DNA of 64,000 bases from Pycnopodia helianthoides. Taxonomy: Eukaryota; Echinodermata; Asteroidea; Forcipulatida; Asteriidae. Below are positions 1 through 43,719 of this stretch, one piece after another. Each line of letters begins with the position of its first letter. Positions within the stretch are counted from its first letter, which is position 1. The position numbers were made by a program, and so were the translations under genes. Under the pieces are notes generated by a model. That model searched no databases. It was not told where the DNA came from and saw only the letters and a list, made by a program, of their open reading frames with translations. The stretch covers positions 3,480,948-3,544,947 of the forward strand of contig CM063243.1 in NCBI GenBank assembly GCA_032158295.1. The letters are read 5' to 3'.

Positions 1-273
1 GTCCCCATTGACGACATCGTGCTCAGCTTCATCAACAGTGCTTATGAGAATGGGGAACTTCCGGATCAATGGAGCACCCTCAACATCATCCCTGTTCCAA
101 AATCCGGGGACCTCACATCCACCGACAACTACCGGGGCATCAGCCTGAGCTCTGTCATGGCAAAAACATTTAACTGGATGGTTCCCAACCGTATCTACCC
201 TGCTCTAGACCCTCTTCTAAGAACAGCTCAAAATGGTTTTCGCCAAAAAAGGACAACTGTATCGAGTATACGT
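1..273 (+). mobile_element. Non-LTR retrotransposon reverse transcriptase fragment
   Basis: The reading frame that starts at base 1 is open for about 90 codons and carries typical N-terminal reverse-transcriptase blocks of LINE elements: LPDQWSTLNIIPVPKSGD followed by NYRGISLSSVMAK and then QNGFRQKRTT. It enters from outside the window. Similarity stops near 273, before the catalytic FADD-type block, so this is a truncated, inactive copy. The clade (RTE, CR1 or other) cannot be told from this piece. Confidence 0.85.
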
Positions 274-1782
274 ACAGGTACCCAGTATAAGTACTACAAC
301 ACTTGCTACCATACCAAAAGAAGTTTTTTTCTGATTGGCTGGTTTCAGTGCTGGTCAATGAAACCAGATACAGCAATAAAGTTCTTACTCTGGTATGAGA
401 ACTCGGAAATGCTGATGGTCAATTTCAACTTCTGTAGAATGCCCAATTAAAAAAAAATTTGTATAAATTAAACAAAATAGCTTCAGTACAAACAAACCAA
501 AAATCAACACCAACAAAAGCTCTTCAAATGCAAAACAATAGAATCACATTCTTTAATAAAATCTTCTTATAAATAGTTCTTCAAAAACATGATTGTACAA
601 CACATGAGGTTTGCCTGCATTTTAGTACAATTTCCTGTAGTTTCCACAATTTGTTCCAATCACAGACTTTAAAAAAAAACAGCATCAAGTCTCAACAAAA
701 CAAGTTTTAAAATACATATTCCTTTGTTCAATTCGGCTTTTCAAAGAGTGTGCACAACATCGGTGAGAATTAACCATAAATGTTACAAGATTTGCACATG
801 ACTTACGGTGTAAAGATGGTCAAGGTGGGAAAACTTCCCTTGAAATATATTTGATTGAAATATCATGGTTTTTGAAAAAAATTAGTAAATCATTTACTTT
901 TGATCTCATGAGTCCAAAGTCGGATGTTTGAAAACAGTAATGGTGGTTTATCACATTGTGACTACGATGACTGATTGAGCTTTAACTTTCACAGGTTTAT
1001 TATTTCATGTATACGCTGGATCACACAAAGCACAGATACTGGTCTTTGACAATTTACCAATGTTGTCCTTGTGCTTTAAAGGCAAGAAATACTTTTGGTA
1101 ATTGTCAAAGACTAGTACCCTCACTTGGTGTATCCCAACAGATACATAAAATAACAAACCTGTGAACATTTGGGGCTCAATTGGTCATCGAAGTTGCAAG
1201 AAAACAATGAAAGAAAAAACACCCTTGTTGCATAGAATTGTGTGCTTTCAAATACCTGAGGAAGGCTTCATGCCTGAAGCCTTTCTCAGATTCAAATATT
1301 TTAGTGAGAAATTACCTCCTCTAAAACTACATTGCTTCAGAGGGAGTCATTTCTCACAATGTTTTATACTATCAGCAGCTCTCAGGTGCTCCTTACAAGT
1401 TTTTATGGTAATGTATTTCTTGAGTAATTACCAAAAGTATCCACTGCCTTTAAGAAAGACACTTCATACCCTCATTGCTGGTAAGTTTTTCGAAAAATCA
1501 AAGTACTGGTAAAAGTTTTGTCAACAAACAATACCGTAAAATATCTTGTTCAATGAAAAAGTAAAAAAATATATATACATACGAGATTATTTTGTGGAAA
1601 AGTTACATCAGAGTTGTGCTCAAGACCTTGAAGTAAAAAATGTACAACATGAATAAAACATTTGCATAACTTGGTTAGAAAATTTGAGAGAAAATCAAAA
1701 CAAAACGAGACATTTTTTCGCCCTGAGCTTTGTGTTAGCTTTTGCCTGTCATGGCTGGCTAGAGGGCGCTCTTCGGTGATGA
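274..1782. other. Flank downstream of the WD40 gene
   Basis: This AT-rich stretch holds no coding exon I can support. It contains a decayed MITE-A copy at 1076-1453. At about 770-1075 lies a related older remnant ending in a similar half (ACTGGTCTTTGACAATT, then GTCCTTGTGCTTTAAA). The 3' UTR of the WD40 gene should begin leftward from 1782, but I saw no clear minus-strand AATAAA close to the stop codon. Confidence 0.5.
1076..1453. mobile_element. MITE-A, diverged copy 1
   Basis: Starts TTAAAGGCA and ends TGCCTTTAA, with inner TTGGTAATTGTC and GAGTAATTACCAA near the two ends. It shares the interior of the other MITE-A copies (AACAAACCTGTGAA, CAATTGGTC, AGAGGGAGTCATTTCTCACAATG). The central palindrome is replaced by a different hairpin, GAAGGCTTCATGCCTGAAGCC. 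Confidence 0.75.
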
Positions 1783-33824
<32,042 letters not shown>

Positions 33825-35380
33825 TGTTATTACTGAAGAAGGCAGCCTTTCATGTTTTATAAATTCCACCTGTTGGCATTATCATTCCTAAACTGGAGCA
33901 AAGAAATACCGGCAAGAGAACTTCAAAGTTCAATAACTCAGTCGTCAATGTGGTGTCGTCTGCGCGCATCCAGACACTACAGATTTTGATATCTTAGCAT
34001 TGTGTTCAGTATTGGTAGTCGTGTAAATTTAGGTGTAAATCGCACACAATCGATCCCACAACACAATCACGTTGTTTTAAGTAACATGATCAGTTCCATA
34101 GCTTCATTTCAGCCAGTTACATGCAGCATGACAATGACAGCCAAACAACTATGAAAAATGTTCACTACTTGTTGACTAGCCCCGTCTGATCCTGAACACA
34201 TCAAACCATGCACATAGCTAGATGCACTACGTACATACAGTGTACACTAAACAAAATACACTGAATACGTTGTGACACGGTCCATTGACCTCTCTCTACA
34301 CTGTGTCCATGGCTACAGACGCCCACAGTTGAATGCACTTAGCAGGTGTGCATTCTATGACTCGATTATAATCACTGCCGGCAAATTAGTACAAACACTG
34401 GACACTAAATAGCAGTTTAATTAATAACTTGTAGTCAAGTTTGATAATGGCCTACTACAACTTTGCCGAGGCTTTCCGTCTAAGGGTGTATAGACGGTAC
34501 GAGTACGGGCAAGCATAATTGGCGTTTACTTGGGGTTTTTTCTGGCATGCGACCACGCTTAGTTTTCTTTATTACACATTCAATACCAAATCGACCGAGA
34601 CGTGGTCTAAGAAAGGTACTTTTAACGAAGGGCTTATTGATCACAGATGAGGGGCTCATATCGATATCAAGGGATAAAGTACATGTCACAGATTAGGTGT
34701 GAATCGACTCTATGCGAGCCCTGAGGCCAACTGGCTGTTGGGCGGGTAGAACAGTATTCGGAGTGACAACAGTCTGGTCGCAATCGCTGTTAAATAAATT
34801 AAAAGGTAAACCGGGTAAATAAAAGATGATCGGCTATTGATGAACATTACAACAACAGAACAACCCACTCGGTGAAGGAACGTTTTATATCACTTGTATG
34901 TATAGTTTATTATGCATGAGAGTAAAGTTTAAAAGTCACAAACAAACAGAATTCAAATCTTTGTAGCATAAAAAAATATATACTATTAAAAACACCGTTG
35001 AATTTAATAAATCGACCAAGATGAATCTATAGTAACTTCTTCTGCTTCTGCTTGACACTGTGCAAGCACCACCAGTTGGCTGGTTATCACGCGACCATTA
35101 TATACTTATAGGGAGATTTCGTCATTGGTAATTAGTGTATTTTTCGCGAAAATGTGGATTTGTGGGGTAGGACTCAAATATTGTATGCAGTGAGAACAAT
35201 ACAGTAGAGAACAATACAGCAGAATGTATAACCACGAGCTGAAATCTGGATTGTTCCATTTCACGAGAAGAAGCAGTGAAGATTTCACCTCGTGATTGTA
35301 GTCTGCTATAAATGCATCATATAGTGTTTTACCGCCCACATAGATCTTTGTCATTTTGATATGTTTCATATACCAATTCA
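33825..35380. other. Upstream region of the WD40 gene
   Basis: This should hold the promoter and any 5' UTR exon. A possible acceptor (GCCAACAG then GTGG, at about 33870) would fit a 5' UTR intron. I saw no TATA box at a convincing place, no repeat family of this window and no coding exon. Confidence 0.4.
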
Positions 35381-35385
35381 TAATT

Positions 35386-35480
35386 TATTTCAACAATAAC
35401 GAAGTTTGGAACAATTAATAATCTATTTCAACAACAACGAAGTTTGGAACAATTAATAATCTATTTCAACAATAAGGAAT
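35386..35480. repeat. 38-bp tandem repeat, 2.5 units
   Basis: Units of TATTTCAACAA(T/C)AACGAAG, TTTGGAACAATTAATAATC follow one another at 35386, 35424 and 35462 (partial). Confidence 0.85.
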
Positions 35481-36927
35481 TAAACAGCTGATTAAGACAT
35501 CCGTTTGGCTAAGCGCGTTCTAAGTTCATAACCAAATGTTTTAACGAGGCGCGCGCAATAACATGCAAAATGTAATCAATACACTCCTCCCCGCTCATTT
35601 TGATCGCACGTTCTTTGTAGTTGATTTTGCTTTCTTTGTGCCCATTGAGCAAGTTTTAAAGGCAAATTTTGAAGTATTAACATTATTATTAATTATTTTG
35701 CTTTCATTTTTAATTGTGACGCATCAGGCCAAGCGGCTATCAATTGCAAGAGAGTATTATGGAAGACGTTGGAAATGTTCAAAAAAAATATTGTTTTAAC
35801 CACCAGCCATAAAAAGAAAATATAAATTACTTTTAAAATAATTTTATGAAAAATGCTGTAAAAGGTAGTAGTCAAGTATTCCAAAAAGACATTCAAATTG
35901 CGACTTAATTGCATTCGTGCATATTATGACTCCACGCCATGAACTTCCCTTACTAGATTAAAGGGTGTGGGTGAGTAAACTCACTCTTCTGCAAGCCCCC
36001 CCCCCCTCCCCCACCCTCCGAATCCCTCCACCCCTCCCCTTCAAAAAATATGGAGATAATTCCGGCCGTTTCGACCGATAGAAACCACTACCCTATACTC
36101 TTAATGGAAAAGACAGCTACTCTAGTTGACCTAGTGTTACGGTCTGCACCGAAAGTGGTATGCCTACTGTGTTTTGTTTTCGGCAACGGGGCAGTTGGGC
36201 CGAGTCACACCCACCTCTCTCCATTGACGCATGTGCTGCGCGGTCCTATTTTTTAGTATACAATAAATATTTTGCCTCTATGCAAAATCTTTTTTTTTTT
36301 TTTAATTTTAATGCTGAATATCAATTCCTTTCACTTCCTCATTTCAGTTAAATGTTTGTGACGTGAAACTGAAAATGGACGTGTGTCGTACGGTTGAAAG
36401 CAGCACCATGTAAACCATTACATGGTGCTAGCTAGTAATTAAATAAAAAGGTTTCATATACTTATAAACGTAGCTCCACATACCTTGCAGGATAACATTA
36501 TTATATAGTAATGTTGGAGCGCCATGAGCATCACGGAGTGACGGATTTGAGCGCTCTATGCGAAACCACTACTGGTACTACTTGAGTCTCATGTCACACA
36601 CGGAAGGGCAAGCTTCTTGTTGAGCAAAAGGCAATCAATCGCACTGCATGCAAGAGGAACATTTCGTGGGTCGTACGGTACACTTTTATCTAAAATCTGT
36701 ATAGACCCTACTGTGCCCGGTATGTGGCAGAGGGGTGACCTAAAAAATGTTCCCTTAATTTGACACGCCCTTTTCTTTTTTTGTACAGCAGTACCCCCTT
36801 AAATCCTCTAAAGAATTCCTGAGATTCTCAGAACACAATAGGAGGTGATATATGCCACATATCGAGCACCAAATGAAAAGTGTCACCATCCACAAGACGT
36901 GAACATTGAAAAAGTACTGAATGCGTT
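35481..36927. other. Intergenic, no gene seen
   Basis: Contains a C-run-rich block at 35996-36045 and a short hairpin at 36402-36429 (AGCACCATGTAA and TTACATGGTGCT). No coding exon is supported. Confidence 0.5.
35996..36045 (-). other. Possible G-quadruplex tract
   Basis: On the minus strand there are four or more runs of at least three G within about 50 bases (complement of CCCCCC, CCCCC, CCC, CCCC runs). It lies about 2.2 kb upstream of the WD40 start. Confidence 0.45.
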
Positions 36928-36933
36928 TTTATT
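36928..36933 (-). terminator. Poly(A) signal of the KASH-like gene
   Basis: Minus-strand AATAAA, 107 bases past the TGA at 37041, with a G/T-mixed stretch beyond it. It suits a short 3' UTR. Confidence 0.6.
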
Positions 36934-37040
36934 GTTGTAGATTGAAGTGGTTGCATGTGAATTGCCTCACGTGACATCAATGTTGTTACTGAATGAAGTT
37001 CGATCATCAGAAAGTTGTGTCACGGCGTGCAAAATGTTGC

Positions 37041-37958
37041 TCACGTCGGCGGTGGACCGTTGTGCCGCAAATCCAGTGACGGGTTCACAGCCGAGCGGAC
37101 GAGATCCACATCGGAGTAGATCAGAGAGGGTCCGATGCCCAGGCCGTGGTTCCGGGAAAACAGCAGGAAGACGACGAAGACCAGCGCCAGTAGGAGGAGT
37201 GTGAACATCACCACGCCGAGCCAAAAGAGAACAGCGAGCAGGCACCGACAGCATGATGTTTCCTCCGGGTCCGGGTGTCCGGCGGCCCCTCGCTCAGTTG
37301 CCCCCCGTTGATGGTGGCAGTCCACATTCCCGTTCTTGACACGGCGTGCGTCCTTGGCGGCAAGTTGTTGATTCTTGTCTATCTCTTTCTTAGTGTTGTG
37401 CCTTTTCTTTCTGCGGTCTTTCCCTCGCTCTAAATGAGATTCGTGATCTGTCAGAGTCTCCCTCGCATCCTCGTAGACATCAGATGACAGAAAAAGATGC
37501 TCACGGTCGTCACCTTTGAATGATTGCGCGTTCCTCCTATTTATTTCGTCTTCATCAACTGTTTGAACACCGATGCTTTGTCCTGCAGAATGCGAGTAAT
37601 GTTTCAACCAGTAAGATTTTCTCGCAGTCGGAGCTTGCTGGAGTTCAGAAACTCCCGAGTTCTCACCACTTTGAGTTCGAGTTACGTCTTTCTCTGGGCT
37701 TCTCGGACTGCCGACAGAGGGCGCTGCAACAGTACAGCGGTGGTGGCAGCCCAATGATTCGACTTCCATCGCTTCATCGGTAGCATCATGGAAAATGTCA
37801 CTACTCTCTTCCGGGTTGACATTCGTCGTTTCACTTGACGTCGTTGCTTCGTCGCTCTTTAAATCGCGGTCTCTCCGGTGCGCCGCTCTGCCTTTCCTCG
37901 CAGCTTTCCTCTTGCCACTCTTTTTATTCCCCGGATGATGTCCTCCAATTGCCTCCAT
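37041..37958 (-). CDS. Intronless tail-anchored protein with KASH-like C-terminus
   Basis: A single 306-codon frame encodes 305 residues. The ATG has an ideal context (ACCATGG) and an in-frame TAG just two codons upstream, so the start is firm unless that TAG is an acceptor. Residues 1-35 are very basic (KKSGKRKAARKGRAAHRRD, possible nuclear or chromatin-contact signal); 36-235 are polar and probably disordered, with a second basic patch at 179-191 and an LC8-like SIGVQTVDE at 128-136. A Cys-rich CCRC (236-239) precedes one strong membrane span (239-267). The last 38 residues end LDLRHNGPPPT. Nesprins and other KASH proteins end the same way: a span, a tail of about 30 residues in the perinuclear space, and a final PPPX that fits into the SUN-domain groove; nesprin tails end in LRYTNGPPPT. 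I infer an outer-nuclear-membrane LINC component. There are no spectrin repeats or actin-binding domain, and the tail lacks the Cys that many nesprins use for a disulfide with SUN. No known KASH protein is matched over the cytoplasmic part. Confidence 0.8.
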   Translation of the reverse strand: MEAIGGHHPGNKKSGKRKAARKGRAAHRRDRDLKSDEATTSSETTNVNPEESSDIFHDATDEAMEVESLGCHHRCTVAAPSVGSPRSPEKDVTRTQSGENSGVSELQQAPTARKSYWLKHYSHSAGQSIGVQTVDEDEINRRNAQSFKGDDREHLFLSSDVYEDARETLTDHESHLERGKDRRKKRHNTKKEIDKNQQLAAKDARRVKNGNVDCHHQRGATERGAAGHPDPEETSCCRCLLAVLFWLGVVMFTLLLLALVFVVFLLFSRNHGLGIGPSLIYSDVDLVRSAVNPSLDLRHNGPPPT

Positions 37959-38742
37959 GGTCTAGCTCCGGGGTTCGCGACTAGCAACGACCCACAGCCG
38001 AAAAACACGCATGGCGATAGCTCATCATTTCAATCGAGTTTTCAAGAACGGTCGATGAATCACCACACGACATCTCAAGAGTCTCGTTTCCTGTATACTT
38101 TCCACGGGTAAACGATCATACTCCGTCCATCAACAAACAACTGAGGGACCAAACAAACCGTAATTATGGTGTAGGCCTCCTGAAAGAGCCCGCATATTAC
38201 GTCCCTCTCATTTCCTCGTCTCTTCCTCAGTCCTCCATAGTTCATAGGTGAAAGTACAGGGATCAACAAAACACTCTCCCGTGTATTATTCACCAACGCC
38301 CACGCCGTTGTATGACGGCGAATTCCTCAGCTATACAAGGTTATCAACAGACCTCTCTGGCTTGGCGTACGGCACAATATTATAGCATTAAAAAAAAAAT
38401 CAATCACACGTGATGTAGTTCATTAAACCGTTCCAGCTGATTGTAAATTGAATGCGACACATTAAAGTGCGGCAAAACATCTGCATGACGAATTGTGTAC
38501 TGATCCGGTTCGCTTGCAAAATGTGTCAAGTTCTATACAATCAATGATCATCGAGTGTGGCAAACTGGTAAAGGCGCTGGGTCGAATTTTACTATTGGAA
38601 AAGGTTGGGGCCCGGGTGATTTTCTAACAATGAAACTCCTCGTCGGTGAAAAGAGCTATACTGCGCTACTGAGTTACGCTCTCTGCTTTGCTTATAGGGT
38701 TGGGTTTCTTTCAAGGGACGGTGTACCCCCATGACTTTTAAA
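37959..38742. other. Upstream region of the KASH-like gene
   Basis: No second exon or repeat was recognised. A MEF2/TATA-like element was not seen. The stretch is less AT-rich near the gene, as expected of a promoter. Confidence 0.4.
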
Positions 38743-39329
38743 CTTTAAAGGGGCAAATTGCCTACAAGTCTCGTATAAAATGCGGTTTGGAATCGCTCCT
38801 TATCCTTTACAAAAGCTGTCCATGCACGAAAACACCTTTCGTGTTTGTAACTAGTGAGTAGTGATAATTAAAAAAAACCATCAAATTTGCCTCTGGAAAT
38901 ACAACCAGCGGAACATGTATAGGTCCACCATTTTGTGGAGTCCTACAAAATGGCGGACCGTGTTCTGTCATGAAATTAAACAAACCCACACATTTTCTTT
39001 TCTTGTGGTATTTATTTGAATCAATATCTGTTGAACCGTATGCATTTCAAAACAAACGCTCTTTATAGCCAAAAGGGCCCAATTTTATTTAATGAATTTT
39101 ATCCTAAATGTATTGATCACTGTTATCCTATTAATTCGGAGAGCCCCTCGACAGAAACTTGTTTCTTTTGGGTAATCCTGCGGGAGCTTTTGGGGTGTTG
39201 TTTTCTGTTATGTTTACTACTCAGTGTTATTTGTACATGTAATTGTTTTGTCTGTAGTTCACTGTTTGTATTATCCCGGAAAATGAAATAAATATATAAA
39301 TATATCCGAAGGCGACGTGCCCCTTTAAA
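38743..39329. mobile_element. MITE-C copy 2 (interrupted)
   Basis: CTTTAAAGGGGCAAATTGCC at the left and CGTGCCCCTTTAAA at the right. The body matches 27999-28774. A different insertion splits this copy at 39084-39305. Confidence 0.85.
39084..39305 (+). mobile_element. Retroelement 3' end nested in MITE-C
   Basis: About 220 bases absent from the other MITE-C copy, ending AAAATGAAATAAATATATAAA, a poly(A)-signal-like tail. It is probably the 3' end of a LINE or SINE. Its source family is unknown. Confidence 0.6.
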
Positions 39330-40179
39330 TTACCATCGTTCACGAGGTGGCAACTGCGGGAAAGTGTGCGGATCGAATTATGAAAAGCTTGGGTGTATAG
39401 TAACCACTGGGGAAAAAACGTAAAAAGAAGCAATTGTGCTACTGTGTTACGCTCTGATTCACACTCTTGTTCAGTTTGGGCATACCCCATGGACTTTAAA
39501 GCTGCAGTTTGCATGTATCAAAAATGGCCTGCTGTGAATACAGTTGCAACCTCAACCAACAGATGCAAGCCTCATACTTCGAGTTTTTTGGGTGTTTTTG
39601 TTTCACCTTCTTCTGGGGATTGACGCGCGTATGTTGGTGAAACTTGCCACAACTTTGTCTGGGACCTGTGGTACTGAGCTTCATGGTTTTAGCATTAGCG
39701 CACAGTGCTATTTACATTGGATCTCAAGAAGTGAATTTTACAAAATGTTCCTCCCAACCGAATGTTTTCAAACTGAACACAAATGCTGAGGTTGCAACCG
39801 TCTTCACAGCAGGCGATTTCTTGGTGAAAATTGAGTTTCCACACAATAAGATTCAAAACCATAAACACTGGTGTAAACAATAACTTGAATGAGATGGTTG
39901 TCTTCGAATTTTTGTTTTATTACAATTACAAACACTTCTTTAAAATTTTAGAATAGCAATGATTATGTAAAAACATTTACACTTGTGTACAAGTTCCCCC
40001 TTTTTTTTAAATAAATCCTGAGCAGCATCTGCACGATTCAGTTTGACACTATTTAAATTACTGACATTTTTTCACAACGATCCGAGTGTAAGGTCGTTTC
40101 CGAATTGGCGGGCTACCAGTCACGGCTAACTGTTGCTAAGGATGTCCTATACTTCAACGCATGATGACGCGAAAAATGG

Positions 40180-40320
40180 CCGCGTAGCCGCTAGCAATTT
40201 TTTTCCGTACCACACTAGAGGCAATGCATACACGCCTAAGGTATGGGCGCTTTCCCGGATCCCTTCACTGTTGACCCCCTGTCTCAAGTGTGGTACGAAA
40301 ACAAAATTGCTAGCCGCAAG
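40180..40320. repeat. Inverted repeat
   Basis: CTAGCAATTTTTTTCCGTAC with CACACTAGAGG at 40191-40222 is inverted at 40286-40316 (CTCAAGTGTGGTACG, AAAATTGCTAG). A second inverted pair lies outside it: TATAGACCTTTCTTTT (40337-40352) and AAAAAGAAAGGTCTATA (40633-40649). These look like nested fold-back elements. Confidence 0.75.
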
Positions 40321-41006
40321 TTCAGACACGGCTTTTTATAGACCTTTCTTTTGTTGATCAACAAACCGCGCTGGTTGTCATGGAAGGCCGAATGGTAGCA
40401 AAACACTCAATCATGTTAACAGATGTTTCAACAAAATTCAACATTTTTCTGCAAACTTCCAATTAAGTAAAGTACCTCTCATGATTGGTTGCTTTGTTTC
40501 CAACATATTCAACACTATTTTTGAATATTTGTGTAACATTGTTAAAAACTGTGGCTATCTGTTTTTGTTTTGCATTTATGGCTTTCCATAGTTTTCCGAC
40601 CTCGGTTGGCAAAAACTCGGGCTGTGACGTTGAAAAAGAAAGGTCTATAGACCCCTTGCAATTGGCCGCCTCCGTTGCACTCTAAAATTTCCCGTGTCAC
40701 TATATTAACCTGGAATCCGGGTACCAGGGGATGGATCAGGCTGACCTGGAAAGTGGTGAAAAAAAATGAGAAATTTTGAACTGCGTCAGCTTGACCCATA
40801 TCCGGCACATTCTGAAACAGATTCCGTGTCTATAACTGACCCAGAAATGGGTCAGGAACCACCCGGTTCCAGGTCAATTCTGACTCAGAAATGTGTAAAG
40901 TGTGACGTCAAACAATGGAAAAGTGCACGCGTGTACACACAACTCTCAGCTGGTGGTAGGTTAGACTGGTCCGCTGTCCTTATCCCCAAGGGTAAGACAG
41001 GCAGCG

Positions 41007-41120
41007 ATTTTTTTTCTGCAGCACACGTCGGCTTGGAGTCAACAGTTAAGAGGCTGTTCTTCCTATCCCCTTTAACTGGTTGACTCCATAGCCAACGTGT
41101 GCTGCATAAGAAAAAAAATT
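41007..41120. repeat. Imperfect hairpin between direct repeats
   Basis: Arms 41007-41049 and 41072-41120 pair over about 40 bases with a few mismatches (GCAGCACACGTCGGCTTGG against CATAGCCAACGTGTGCTGC), loop of about 22 bases. Direct repeats ACTGGTCC(G/C)CTGTCCTTATCC flank it at about 40964 and 41144. Confidence 0.8.
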
Positions 41121-41199
41121 GGTCAAAATGATGGTCACTGCTATACTGGTCCCCTGTCCTTATCCGCAAGACCACAATGGGATGCGAGGTCAAACGTGC

Positions 41200-43250
41200 G
41201 TTTGTCAGGATTCCTCCAAACGCTCAAAGCCGGTCTCTGGCGTAATTCACGAGCCTCGAAGTGTGATGTCAGTTTTTCGGGCTGATGATAGGTCTTCATT
41301 GACCTCGCCGAGGACGCTGTGTGGGCTTGCAAAGTTGCAATGCAATATGCAAGGTTAAAGTTATTGATACATGCATTTGCAAGAAAAAGATCAAATTAGT
41401 GTTTTCTACATACAAACCAAGCTCATTAAAAAATATATAGTTAATACAGTAAAACAAAAATGCATTAAAAATTCAAATGTGGTCATTTAATTATTACTAG
41501 AGCACACAAAGATATCTCGTTTTTCTGCAAATAACTTTTTTTCTGGCTTAGTACAATTTTCAAAAAACAAAAAGAAGACTGTGAGCGAAAGGCTGGCAAT
41601 TATTGTTGTAATGAAATCTTTGGGGATGTTCCATTCCAACTATAGTCATAGAATATGCCCATTTATAGTTTGGATCGGCCAAACTATCAAGGTCTAGCTG
41701 GGTTGATTCAATAGTTGGGCTGCAACACAGGACTATGGCAACTTCTGCAGTGCCTTCCTCCATGGCATGACTAAGGCAATGAATATTAATGACCTTTCCA
41801 TCAAAAATTTAAGTAAAATTGCTTCAATCTTTTTTCTCAGTTTTGTTAAATCCAAATGAACCAAGATACAATTTGAAAGACTACTTATTAGTGTGTATTT
41901 TTTGGTTTAAATCAGGGCATTTCCTAGCAGGCAAATCTCTGCGTAGTTGTTTCATTTACTCACTGAATGCAATGTGCTCAATTTTTTTTTTTTTTTTAAT
42001 TATGTTGACACTGATTTTGAGCTGTTACCAAAAGTGTACAATACCTTTAAATAATAGTATTTTAACAGGTATATTTAGTCCTTGGAAAAAAGTAGGAACA
42101 TTCAGTGCAATAATACAAGGGCTGACCTTATTCTTACCAATCCTGTATAATACCTTGTTATTACTGATTCCTTTAATACCTTTTCGCTGAGCACTACACA
42201 ATGTGCATTACACATGGTGTGGGCTTTATATAGTAAGTAGACTTTTCATGCTATTTAATCACAATTTTTTCAGATTTTTCCAAGGGAAAAAACCACCCCG
42301 GAAATCAGACTAAAGTAGGAAGAATATCATGCCTTTTTTAAAGTGATTTCTGTGGTGAGATATTTTGGAGGAGCACCGAAATAAACACGTAACCATGCTA
42401 CACTGCCTTCCAGACAACTAATATGCAACACAAGAGTTGAAACATTTCCAGATTTGTTTCCCCGACTTTTATTATGTATTTATTGACTTTTTGTGCTACT
42501 GTCACAGTTGAAGAAGAGTTATTGCCAACACACATACAAATAAAAATCCAGCAAATTAAATTGATCCGCAACGAGAGATTTCCGAAATGCGCACACTTTG
42601 GTTTCAGATTCAACTACAAAAAAAACCCACAAGCTAACAAAAACTTTGGTTAGAACTAAACAAAATTAACTAAAACAAGCCAAAGAATTTATATCCATTA
42701 TGTACATTATTCTGCGACCACACCTGACCTGTTTGAGATTACAACTTTGTACAAAATAACAAGCGTTATGACCATGTGACTGTACTCGGTCAAGCAAATG
42801 TTTGTCAAATTAAAACTTCTGTCAACATTGTCAACATAGAGAAATGTCTTTCAAAGTTCACACACGTCTGCACAGTAGTAACAGACAGCCAGTCTGTTAG
42901 TCTGTTTCTTGAGTATTTGTTTTTCATTTGCCTAGCTTATACTCTCCGAATTGACACTTCTGGGAACCATACATCTAGGGCACAAAATATCGGCAAGCAC
43001 AACTTAAACATACTACCTAACTTTGTATTATTTTGTTTGTATAAAATATCAATAGAATAATGATAAGGTAATAGTTTTATAGTAACTTTTATTTTGGGGG
43101 GTGAATGGATAACAAGGTGAATTATTCTTGATAGATGTAATAATTCGCAGTATTTTTGACTACGTGAGGGCGTATGTCATCAAAATCTACGTGATGATAA
43201 ACAAGTAAAATAATGTCTTCTTTTCATTGTTACAATTATATGGCCATTGA
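41200..43250. other. Intergenic, no supported gene
   Basis: A short MITE-like end (GTTACCAAAAGTGTACAATACC then TTTAAA) lies near 42025-42050. A 67-codon minus frame (41560-41763, starting MEEGTAEVAIVLCC) has a good ATG context but no relative I recognise and no splice partner. Confidence 0.4.
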
Positions 43251-43338
43251 TTAAGAAAACAACACACCTACAGTCAAAATAAGACAAAACTGTAAATGCG
43301 CCCCATTAGAAAACCGGACGGATGCTTCGTTCGTCTGG

Positions 43339-43469
43339 TCAGCTTTGATCCGTATGCGACAAGGTGGTTGTTGGACATGGTCCTCGACATTCGACATTTG
43401 ATTTGTTGTTGCATATGAAAGAATGTGTAACCATAGGGAAAGTTCCGTCTCTATGGCGCAATTGCCTGC
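43339..43469 (-). CDS. Doubtful exon with Kazal-like C-terminus
   Basis: A strong acceptor (TGTGTCATTTTCAG) at 43470 precedes a minus frame of 42 codons that includes SFICNNKSNVECRGPCP and stops at 43339. The ending (Val-Glu-Cys-x-Gly-Pro-Cys-Pro) resembles the last part of a Kazal protease-inhibitor domain, but the cysteine spacing is two short. Another frame of the same stretch is also open to 43251. No upstream exon in the right phase was found. Confidence 0.2.
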
Positions 43470-43719
43470 CTGAAAATGACACAAACCGCATCCGTGTCCA
43501 AACTCACATCATAACATCTACAAAGAGGAGCAAGTCCGTTTCTAAAACTGCCTAAAATTGTGAAAAATATAACCAACTTTCTTATCATGTACTCTTAAAA
43601 TGATAAAAACAATCATCAAAATAACACCAAAAATTACAAGGTCACTTTTTGTTTTACTGAAACGTTTTACTAAACGTTTACTGAAACGTAAGTAGAGACT
43701 TACACCATTATTTAACATG

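Noticed and set aside
39016..39291. 91-codon plus ORF with a hydrophobic segment
   Set aside because: It spans the junction of MITE-C and an inserted retroelement tail; not a gene.
41560..41763. 67-codon minus ORF MEEGTAEVAIVLCC...
   Set aside because: Good ATG context but no recognisable relative, splice partner or conserved motif; noted in the intergenic entry only.
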